The translations under genes were made by a program, and so were the position numbers. A stretch of DNA of 64,000 bases from NCBI GenBank assembly GCA_910577225.1, contig CAJTMV010000012.1, positions 1 to 64,000 on the forward strand. Reading direction: 5' to 3'. The notes below the pieces were generated by a model. It was not told the origin of the DNA and did no database searches. It saw nothing but the letters and a program-made list of their open reading frames with translations. The stretch is from an uncultured Eubacterium sp. Lineage in GTDB: Bacteria; Bacillota; Clostridia; Lachnospirales; Lachnospiraceae. This document shows, in pieces, positions 7,796 to 14,524 of the stretch (position 1 is its first letter; every line of letters begins with the position of its first letter).

Positions 7796-10149
7796 AAAAA
7801 AAGATTGTATTTATGAAAAAGGAAATGCTGATCATTTTTGGAATCGTACTTGTATTGTGTGCGGGGGCCTGGCTGTTTGTCAGACAGGTCAGCGGACAGC
7901 TCTGGACACAGTCGATTTCTACGATGACAGAAAGTATTCATCAGGGAGTGAACGCCCTTAATATGCAGCTGGAAATGGATTTTGCAGAGCTGGAGGCAGT
8001 CGGAGAGGCGATTGCCCAGGCAGATCGTGATGAGCTCGTTGAGGTGATGAATCTGTACCGTACAGTCAGAAAAGATGTATGCGTGTATCTGTATGGGAAT
8101 CAGATGCTCGATGAAAGCAGAAAACCAGATTTGGCGGTGATCGACTATCTGGAGCAGACAGATCGGAAACAGGGGATTTTGGATGCTCATAACAGCAGCG
8201 TTACGGGGGAAAATGTATTTCATATTTTTTATCGGTTACTGCTGGCAGACGATACGCCGGCATATCTGGTCAGGGAATACCGGGCAAAAGAAATTGCGGC
8301 ACAGTTTACGCCTTCTTTTTACAGGCATTCCGGTTTTTCTTATCTGGTCAATCGGGATGGAGAGATTATGGTAAGGTCGCGTCATCGTAACAGTAATAAA
8401 ACGATTCAGAACCTGTTTGATCTGATTCCGGCACAGGAAAATGACGTGGAGATTATACAGCAGTTTCGGGACAGCATTTTAGAGCTGAAAAGCGGATGGG
8501 CCAGATTTTATGATAACGGAGCAGGAGTTGTATTTTGCTATGAGCCGGTCTGGTCGGATTCTGGCTGGATGCTTGTTTCGATTGTTGCAGAGGCCAGTAT
8601 TCTGGCACAAACGAACAGCATTCTTGCAAAGACGTTTATTTTTGCCGGTGGTCAGGTTGTATTGATTCTGGCAGTGTTTCTTGTTTTTTATACCGGCAAA
8701 ATGCGTGAAAACGCAATACATACAAAAGAACTCGAGCAGGCGCTGCAGGCGGCAGATCGTGCGAATAATGCCAAAGGGATCTTTTTGATGAATATGTCTC
8801 ATGATATACGAACGCCGCTGAACGCGATATTAGGGCTGACGGCGGTTGCACAAAAACAGACGGCCAGCAGGACGCATACAGAAGATTATCTGAAAAAAAT
8901 AAATGCGTCCGGCAGATATTTGTTAAATCTGGTCAACGATGTCATGGATATGTCCCAGATAGAGAATGGGAAAATGATATTAAGGGAAGAGCCGGTGAAT
9001 ATTGCAGATATTTTTAAAGATGTGGTTCATCTGATGAGCTATCGTGTGCAGGATGCCGGACTTTCGATGGAGGCGTCTCCTGTATGCCTGCAGCAGAGGG
9101 CAGTACTGGCGGACCCAATGCGAATGCGCCAGATTATGATCAATATTATAGATAATGCCATTAAATATACGCCGTCTGGCGGCAGTATTTTATTACGTCT
9201 GGAGCAGACGGCAGATGTAAGAGAAGGATACGTAGTCTATCATTTTTGCTGTAGTGATACAGGAATCGGCATGGATAGTGACTTTTTACAAAAAGTGTTT
9301 CAGCCGTTTGAAAGAAGCCGCAATACGACGACCAGCGGGATTGCGGGAACAGGTGTCGGACTTACGATTACAAAAGGACTGCTGGAGCTGATGGGCGGCA
9401 GTATTCTGGCAGAAAGCGAGCCGGGAAACGGCTCGGTATTTACCGCTGTATTTCCGCTGCAGGCAGTGAAAGAGCCATTGGAGCATGCAGAAGATGCTGC
9501 GGTTGTCATCCGGCAGAAAGAAACAGAGGTTACTGATGCTTTCGATGCGGCAAAACAGTCAGAATCGGAAAGCATGGGAGAGCAGGAACCAGAGCAGCTG
9601 GCAGAAGCAGCAAAAGCCAGGCTACAGCAGGAACCAGAGCAGCCAGCAGAAGAGTTGGAAAGCATGGTAAAGCAGGAACAGGGCCATACAGCAGAAGAGA
9701 CGGAAGGTATGGCGGCGCAGGAGCTGAGTCAAACGTCGGAAGAATCGGAATCTTCTGGTACTGGATATGAAAGCAAACGGGTATTGATAGTGGAAGATGT
9801 GGAACTAAATATGGAGATTGCGGAGGCAATGATTGGAATGACCGGCGTCCAGATTGAAAAAGCGTTTAACGGACAGGAGGCAGTACAGCTGGTGCTTCAA
9901 AAACCGCAGGGATATTTTGACTTCATTTTTATGGATATTCAGATGCCAGTGATGGACGGGTATGAGGCGACACGCAGGATACGTGCGATGGACCGTAAAG
10001 ACACGGCGGATGTTCCGATTTATGCGTTGTCTGCAAATGCGCTTGCTGAGGATATTGAAAATTCACTGCAGGCAGGAATGAACGGGCACCTGGCAAAACC
10101 AATCGATATGGAGTCGATTGAGAAAGTGCTGCAACGGTACTTTTCCTAA
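7792..10149 (+). CDS. Hybrid sensor histidine kinase with C-terminal receiver
   Basis: A 785-residue membrane kinase. A transmembrane helix at about residues 10-30 is followed by a large extracytoplasmic sensor region with a Cache-like look, a second helix at about 283-302, HisKA with His337 in NMSHDIRTPLNAI, HATPase (DNAIKY, DTGIGM, GTGVGLTI), a low-complexity Glu/Gln-rich linker (about 570-655), and a receiver domain with Asp715 in FMDIQMPVMDG. There is no DNA-binding output, so phosphate must pass to another protein or act locally. The start overlaps the binding lipoprotein stop by 4 bases, which gives a strictly coupled sensor pair. The linker is made of imperfect repeats of motifs such as QEPEQ and AEE, and is probably fast-evolving. 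Confidence 0.92.
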   Translation: MKKKIVFMKKEMLIIFGIVLVLCAGAWLFVRQVSGQLWTQSISTMTESIHQGVNALNMQLEMDFAELEAVGEAIAQADRDELVEVMNLYRTVRKDVCVYLYGNQMLDESRKPDLAVIDYLEQTDRKQGILDAHNSSVTGENVFHIFYRLLLADDTPAYLVREYRAKEIAAQFTPSFYRHSGFSYLVNRDGEIMVRSRHRNSNKTIQNLFDLIPAQENDVEIIQQFRDSILELKSGWARFYDNGAGVVFCYEPVWSDSGWMLVSIVAEASILAQTNSILAKTFIFAGGQVVLILAVFLVFYTGKMRENAIHTKELEQALQAADRANNAKGIFLMNMSHDIRTPLNAILGLTAVAQKQTASRTHTEDYLKKINASGRYLLNLVNDVMDMSQIENGKMILREEPVNIADIFKDVVHLMSYRVQDAGLSMEASPVCLQQRAVLADPMRMRQIMINIIDNAIKYTPSGGSILLRLEQTADVREGYVVYHFCCSDTGIGMDSDFLQKVFQPFERSRNTTTSGIAGTGVGLTITKGLLELMGGSILAESEPGNGSVFTAVFPLQAVKEPLEHAEDAAVVIRQKETEVTDAFDAAKQSESESMGEQEPEQLAEAAKARLQQEPEQPAEELESMVKQEQGHTAEETEGMAAQELSQTSEESESSGTGYESKRVLIVEDVELNMEIAEAMIGMTGVQIEKAFNGQEAVQLVLQKPQGYFDFIFMDIQMPVMDGYEATRRIRAMDRKDTADVPIYALSANALAEDIENSLQAGMNGHLAKPIDMESIEKVLQRYFS

Positions 10150-10416
10150 ATAAAGCATTTCATGAAAATACATCAATAAGTAATAAAGCATGTATGAAAA
10201 ATCATTCCTGCGAGCGGCGCTCTCTGCTTTGCGGAGAATTTATCCCAAATTTCATGAACATAGTCCGCAGTGTCTCCTGCATTTGGGATGAATGCTTCGC
10301 TATGCGGGGATGCAGCCTGCAGAAAGCAGTGTCCGGACAGGCTCTGGCGAGGGGAGAAACAGTCATGCAGCAGTCTGCGCGGGCATATATTTACAAAAAA
10401 ACAACAGGTGATCAAT
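10150..10416 (+). other. Intergenic region with repeat-like sequence, no gene seen
   Basis: A gap of 267 bases. The stretch at about 10,205-10,335 (GAGAATTTATCCCAAATTTC, then CATTTGGGATGAATGCTTCG) has internal pairing potential between TCCCAAAT and ATTTGGGA. It shares a core with the gap at 6,390-6,415. It looks like a dispersed non-coding repeat rather than a gene; a frame runs through it into the subtilase, but without a ribosome site. Confidence 0.35.
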
Positions 10417-12234
10417 ATGCCGCAGACAAACAATCCGAAACGGGAAAACCTGCTGAATCTTGCACTGGATGCGACTGCACGCGAACTCGAACAGTCGCCG
10501 AATCTGCAGACAGGGTATAATCAGACGGAAAATACATGGGAGCTGATCATTCGCTATTCTACGGGACTGGATCAGCTGCGGGAAGAATATCCACAGATTT
10601 CTATTGTGGAGCTGCTGAACGGATATGCGATTGCCACGGTGCCTTTGCCGCTGATGGACATATTTACGGACCGGACAGAGATTGAATATATTGAAAAACC
10701 AAAGAGGCTTTTTTTCACGGTCGATCAGGGGATTCGGGCATCCTGTATCCAGATGGTACAGTCTTCGTTTCTGAATCTGAGCGGAAAAGGGGTTTTATGT
10801 GGCCTTGCAGACAGCGGAATAGACTGGCGGCATCCGGATTTTTGCAATCCGGACGGAACGACGCGAATTATTGCAATCTGGGACCAGACACTTCGTCCGG
10901 ATGCTGCGCGCGGGATGTATCCGCCAGCTGGCTATGACAGAGGAGTCGAATTTACAAAGGAGCAGATCGATGCGGCGTTAAAACTGCCGACGCCTGCAGT
11001 TGTCATTGAAGAAGAACCGAATGGTCAGCAGGATAACGATTTGTCGCAGTATGTCAGGCTGACAGGCGATAACAGTGGACATGGGACGCATGTGGCTGGT
11101 ATTATGGCCGGAAACGGCAGAGCGTCGGGAGGACGTTACCGTGGCGTGGCTTATGAGAGCGATCTGATAGTGGTGAAACTTGGCGTACCGCAGGAAGAAG
11201 GATTTCCGGGTACTGTGGAGCTGTTAATGGCCGTGGACTATATGATGCGCACGGCGCGCAGGCTGAATCTGCCGCTTGCGCTGAATTTAAGTTTTGGCAA
11301 TAACTACGGTTCTCACAGCGGCACCTCTTTGCTGGAGACATATCTTGACAGCTTAAGCGGATACTGGAAAAACGTTATTTCCGTCGGAACCGGAAACGAA
11401 GGGACTGCAAGTGTGCATACATCCGGACAGGTGCAGCCGGGAGAAAATCAGGCTGCCAATACGGTTCAGTTTGTCGTTAGTACGTATGAGTCATTTTTAA
11501 GTATCCAGATCTGGAAGTCCTATTCGGATGAAATTGATATTCAGATTGTACATCCGTCGGGACTTGTGGCTGGTCCGATTCAGCAGATTTTAGGAACGCA
11601 GCGGTTTCGCATGCAGCAGACGGAAATTTTGCTATACTACGGAGAACCTGGCCCGTACAGCGTTTATCAGGAAATTTTTATCGAATTTTTGCCGATCGGA
11701 AGTTATATTGACAGCGGGACCTGGGAGCTGCGCCTGGTTCCGCGCAAAATTGTAAACGGGAAATTTGATATGTGGATGCCGGGAGGCGGTATTTTAAACC
11801 GCGGTACCGGCTTTTTATATCCGGTAGAGGTAACGACGCTTACCATTCCATCTACGGCGGAAAAAGTAATATCGGTGGCGGCTTACAATTCCAGGACGAA
11901 TCAGGCGGCAGACTTTTCCGGCAGAGGATATACCCGTGTGACTGAACAGGTAAAACCGGATCTGGCGGCGCCAGGAGTCGGGATTGTCTCGACAGTGCCA
12001 GGAGGCAGTTACGGAGTGAAGAGCGGGACGTCGATGGCGACACCGTTTGTGGCGGGGAGTGCGGCGCTGCTGATGCAGTGGGGGATTGTGCAGAATAATG
12101 ATCCGTATTTGTATGGAGAGAAGGTGAAGGCATATTTAATCAAAGGGGCGAGGCCGCTGGCGGCGTTTGGGGAGTATCCGAATCCGCAGTTGGGGTATGG
12201 GGCGCTTTGTGTCGAAAATAGTTTGCCGAGGTAG
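10417..12234 (+). CDS. S8 family subtilisin-like serine protease, intracellular type
   Basis: A 605-residue subtilase with the full catalytic triad: Asp132 in LADSGIDWRHPDF, His222 in NSGHGTHVAG and Ser539 in SGTSMATPFVAG, with the oxyanion Asn in the LSFGNNYG region. About 125 residues precede the catalytic domain, and an insert of some 130 residues sits between the His and Ser blocks. No signal peptide is visible. This architecture is like the Csp/CspBA-type and related Clostridia S8 peptidases, some of which act on spore germination enzymes; that role is only an analogy here. The ATG at 10417 has AGGTGA nearby; the open frame extends back to 10270 through repeat-like DNA. It stands alone between the hybrid kinase and the AT-rich island. 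Confidence 0.85.
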   Translation: MPQTNNPKRENLLNLALDATARELEQSPNLQTGYNQTENTWELIIRYSTGLDQLREEYPQISIVELLNGYAIATVPLPLMDIFTDRTEIEYIEKPKRLFFTVDQGIRASCIQMVQSSFLNLSGKGVLCGLADSGIDWRHPDFCNPDGTTRIIAIWDQTLRPDAARGMYPPAGYDRGVEFTKEQIDAALKLPTPAVVIEEEPNGQQDNDLSQYVRLTGDNSGHGTHVAGIMAGNGRASGGRYRGVAYESDLIVVKLGVPQEEGFPGTVELLMAVDYMMRTARRLNLPLALNLSFGNNYGSHSGTSLLETYLDSLSGYWKNVISVGTGNEGTASVHTSGQVQPGENQAANTVQFVVSTYESFLSIQIWKSYSDEIDIQIVHPSGLVAGPIQQILGTQRFRMQQTEILLYYGEPGPYSVYQEIFIEFLPIGSYIDSGTWELRLVPRKIVNGKFDMWMPGGGILNRGTGFLYPVEVTTLTIPSTAEKVISVAAYNSRTNQAADFSGRGYTRVTEQVKPDLAAPGVGIVSTVPGGSYGVKSGTSMATPFVAGSAALLMQWGIVQNNDPYLYGEKVKAYLIKGARPLAAFGEYPNPQLGYGALCVENSLPR

Positions 12235-12253
12235 AAATGAGGGGGATTTTGGG

Positions 12254-12305
12254 ATAATAAGCACTTTATTTTGTGGTATATTGTGTCGAATAAAGTGCTT
12301 ATTAT
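12254..12305. repeat. Perfect long inverted repeat at the island edge
   Basis: AATAAGCACTTTA near 12257 pairs with TAAAGTGCTTATT near 12291 across about 21 bases. It could be a terminator of the subtilase gene, but the right arm is not followed by a T run. It marks the point where base composition changes to AT-rich. Confidence 0.65.
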
Positions 12306-12357
12306 GGTTTGAACAGTTTATTCTCTATAATAAATGAATAAAAAATCGGGTAAAAGG

Positions 12358-12387
12358 TTGACTGTAACAAATTTTTTCGAGTATAAT
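12358..12387 (+). promoter_or_regulatory. Promoter of the AT-rich four-gene island
   Basis: TTGACT at 12358-12363 and a perfect TATAAT at 12382-12387 are separated by 18 bases. The methyltransferase ATG is 40 bases further on. No other promoter is visible among the four genes, whose gaps are 16, 5 and minus 4 bases, so this one should drive all of them. Confidence 0.7.
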
Positions 12388-12427
12388 AAATATGGATAAA
12401 TATGTTTAAGAGACAAGAGGTAAATAA

Positions 12428-13291
12428 ATGAATTATTCTCCGCTTAGATATCCTGGTGGCAAAGCCAAATTGGCACCATATATTAAATTAACAATGAGTA
12501 GGATTGCGAATCCGATTGATACATATATTGAACCGTTTGCGGGTGGAGCAGGAATAGCATTAGACTTGTTGCTTACTGGAACAGTAAAGAAAATTATAAT
12601 TAATGATTATGATAAGGCGATATATTCATTTTGGAGAGCAGTACTAGAAGATAGTAAAGAGTTGGTGAAGTTAATAAAAAACACAGAAGTGTCTGTTGAA
12701 GAGTGGTATAGACAGAAGAATATTTATGAAAAAATGAATACCAAATATTCGTTAGAACTTGGGTTTGCAACATTTTTTTTAAATAGAACTAATAGATCAG
12801 GTATTTTGAGTGCAGGTCCAATAGGAGGATATAAACAGAATGGGAATTATTTGATAGATGAAAGGTACAATAAAGAAAAATTAATTGATAAAATATTGAA
12901 TATTTCTAAATTTAAGAACAATATAAAATTATACAATAAGGAAGCAAGGCCTTTTATAGAACAAATTATTAGTAAATTTGACAGAAATGCATTTGTTTAT
13001 TTTGATCCTCCTTACTTTAATAAAGGATATAGATTATATAAAAACCATTTATCATTACAAGATCATTTAGAAATAGCAGATTGTATTAGAAAAAATGTGC
13101 TACCAGAGTGGATTATCACTTATGACGATGTAGATGAGATAAAAAATATTTATTCGGATAATCATTATAGAGTATATGAATGGGCATATAGTGTGGCGCA
13201 AAAAAGCATAAAATCGGAGATAATTATTTTTAAGCATGAGGAATTATGCCCGGCCTCACAAGAAATAGAGAGCAGTATAAAATTTATATAG
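12428..13291 (+). CDS. D12-class N6-adenine DNA methyltransferase (Dam family)
   Basis: A 287-residue enzyme predicted to transfer methyl from S-adenosylmethionine to adenine N6 in DNA. The N-terminal PLRYPGGKAKL (residues 5-15) and EPFAGGAGI (35-43) are the D12-class AdoMet-binding signature. The catalytic motif IV DPPY lies at residues 193-196, with YKQNGNY and an aromatic-rich target-recognition segment between. The length fits a solitary Dam-like enzyme; no cognate restriction endonuclease is recognisable next to it. It is the first gene of the AT-rich island and uses many TTA, ATA and AGA codons, unlike the genes on both sides, which points to horizontal transfer. AGAGG about 10 bases upstream supports the ATG. 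Roles could be self-marking, or regulation of the island. Confidence 0.9.
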   Translation: MNYSPLRYPGGKAKLAPYIKLTMSRIANPIDTYIEPFAGGAGIALDLLLTGTVKKIIINDYDKAIYSFWRAVLEDSKELVKLIKNTEVSVEEWYRQKNIYEKMNTKYSLELGFATFFLNRTNRSGILSAGPIGGYKQNGNYLIDERYNKEKLIDKILNISKFKNNIKLYNKEARPFIEQIISKFDRNAFVYFDPPYFNKGYRLYKNHLSLQDHLEIADCIRKNVLPEWIITYDDVDEIKNIYSDNHYRVYEWAYSVAQKSIKSEIIIFKHEELCPASQEIESSIKFI

Positions 13292-13307
13292 ATAAGGATG
13301 ATGGCAA

Positions 13308-13943
13308 ATGAATGAGAAATTAGAAAAAATGGAAGAATGTAGATTTTGTAGAGTTTTCGCTTATGAGAGAGAGTCAGAAACAGTGGATAATCCAATTTTG
13401 GAGAATGACGATTTTATGGCATTAGTTTCTAAGGGAGCAATTGTTAAAGGTTGGGTGCTTGTTATACCTAGGAAACATATATATTCTATGAGAAAATTTT
13501 ATTGTGATGATGCTTTTATTCATTTTACAAATAACATTATTAGTATAATTAAAGAGAAGTATCAAAAAGACTGTATCATTTTTGAGCATGGGGCAAATTG
13601 TTGTGATTCTCTGACTTCGTGTGGTACAAATCATGCACATTTGCACGTTGTTGCATATGATAAATCATTGTTGGGTGACATGAAAAAGGATGGCTTGGAG
13701 TGGAGGCAATGTGATTTGAATGAGATTGAAAAATTAGTTGGAGAAAATGAATATTGGTTTTATGCAGAAAAAGTAGGAAGTCTACAAAATGTAAGAGGAT
13801 ATTTACATATTATTAAACAGCCTGAGTCGCAATATTTTAGAAAGTTAATTGCAAATAAAGAAGGGTGTATAGAAAAATTCAGTTATAAAGAATTTCGATT
13901 TGAGGAAAATGAGAGATTGACATATGAAACGTTGACGAGGTAA
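13308..13943 (+). CDS. HIT-family nucleotide hydrolase/transferase
   Basis: A 211-residue protein with the histidine triad His109-x-His111-x-His113 in NHAHLHVVAY, preceded by the typical GWVLVIPRKH strand. The N-terminal CxxC (Cys11, Cys14) is shared with many HIT proteins that bind zinc. HIT enzymes act on the alpha-phosphate of nucleotides (Ap4A, AMP-lysine, adenylated or guanylylated substrates). The C-terminal 90 residues go beyond the minimal HIT fold and are not recognised. It lies 16 bases after the methyltransferase and 5 bases before the membrane protein gene, in the same AT-rich composition. Its presence beside an ATP-binding/MazG fusion suggests chemistry on a nucleotide or nucleotidylated intermediate; the substrate is unknown. 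Confidence 0.82.
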   Translation: MNEKLEKMEECRFCRVFAYERESETVDNPILENDDFMALVSKGAIVKGWVLVIPRKHIYSMRKFYCDDAFIHFTNNIISIIKEKYQKDCIIFEHGANCCDSLTSCGTNHAHLHVVAYDKSLLGDMKKDGLEWRQCDLNEIEKLVGENEYWFYAEKVGSLQNVRGYLHIIKQPESQYFRKLIANKEGCIEKFSYKEFRFEENERLTYETLTR

Positions 13944-13948
13944 TATAT

Positions 13949-14524
13949 ATGAATAATAAAAAAGATGAATTACCAAATGACGGTAGGGAAAAAGGCTCAT
14001 ATGAAAGCAGATATAAAAATAAAGAATGTCAAAAGAAAATAAAAAGAGATGCCTTATATATTAGTATATTATTAGCGCTCTCAATGATACTCATTTTTTT
14101 AAATTTTTTAAATTTTTTTGAAAATATTCTTGGTTTATCAGGTGATAAATCTATTATTTTTCATAAAGTGGTGTATTGTGTAACATCAGGTTTGCTTGGA
14201 GGAAGTACTTTTGGAATGAAGTATTTCTATAGGGTGGTGGCGAGAGGATTTTGGAACGAGGATAGGGTATACTGGAGGATATTTTCACCGTGGATTGCGG
14301 TAGCGTTATCAATTGTTATGGCGGCTATAATGATAAAAGATGTTTCATCTTCAAGTGCGCTTGCAATAACAATTGGCTTTTTGACGGGGTATTTTTCAGA
14401 TGAGGCAGTAAGCAAAATGTATGATGTTGCTTGTATTTTGTTTCTAAAATCAAATGACAGTGAAAATGCAAAAGGAGACGAAATAGATTGTAAAATTCAA
14501 AAGGAGCAGGAGCAAGATAAATGA
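13949..14524 (+). CDS. Four-helix integral membrane protein, unrecognised
   Basis: A 191-residue protein of no recognised family. After a charged N-terminus of about 33 residues (many Lys, Glu, Asp) come four hydrophobic stretches, at about 35-58, 67-92, 108-128 and 132-152, then a charged tail of about 35 residues. The short loops and both charged termini suggest a small membrane protein with the termini in the cytoplasm. It is sandwiched between the HIT gene (5 bases) and the large fusion gene (4-base ATGA overlap), so it is a fixed part of the same unit. In defence loci, small multi-helix proteins often act as membrane-disrupting effectors; this is an inference from context, not from sequence similarity. 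Confidence 0.7.
   Translation: MNNKKDELPNDGREKGSYESRYKNKECQKKIKRDALYISILLALSMILIFLNFLNFFENILGLSGDKSIIFHKVVYCVTSGLLGGSTFGMKYFYRVVARGFWNEDRVYWRIFSPWIAVALSIVMAAIMIKDVSSSSALAITIGFLTGYFSDEAVSKMYDVACILFLKSNDSENAKGDEIDCKIQKEQEQDK

Noticed and set aside
9300..9829. Serine- and proline-rich frames opposite the hybrid kinase
   Set aside because: They are shadows of the Glu/Gln-rich linker read on the other strand.
7792..10149. Calling the binding protein and kinase part of an ABC importer operon
   Set aside because: No permease or ATPase gene is found in the surroundings.
10270..10416. N-terminal extension of the subtilase by 49 codons
   Set aside because: The frame passes through repeat-like DNA and has no ribosome site. 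ATG 10417 fits the family start better.
12254..12305. Treating the inverted repeat as a simple terminator
   Set aside because: No T run follows on the plus strand, so it is listed as an inverted repeat.
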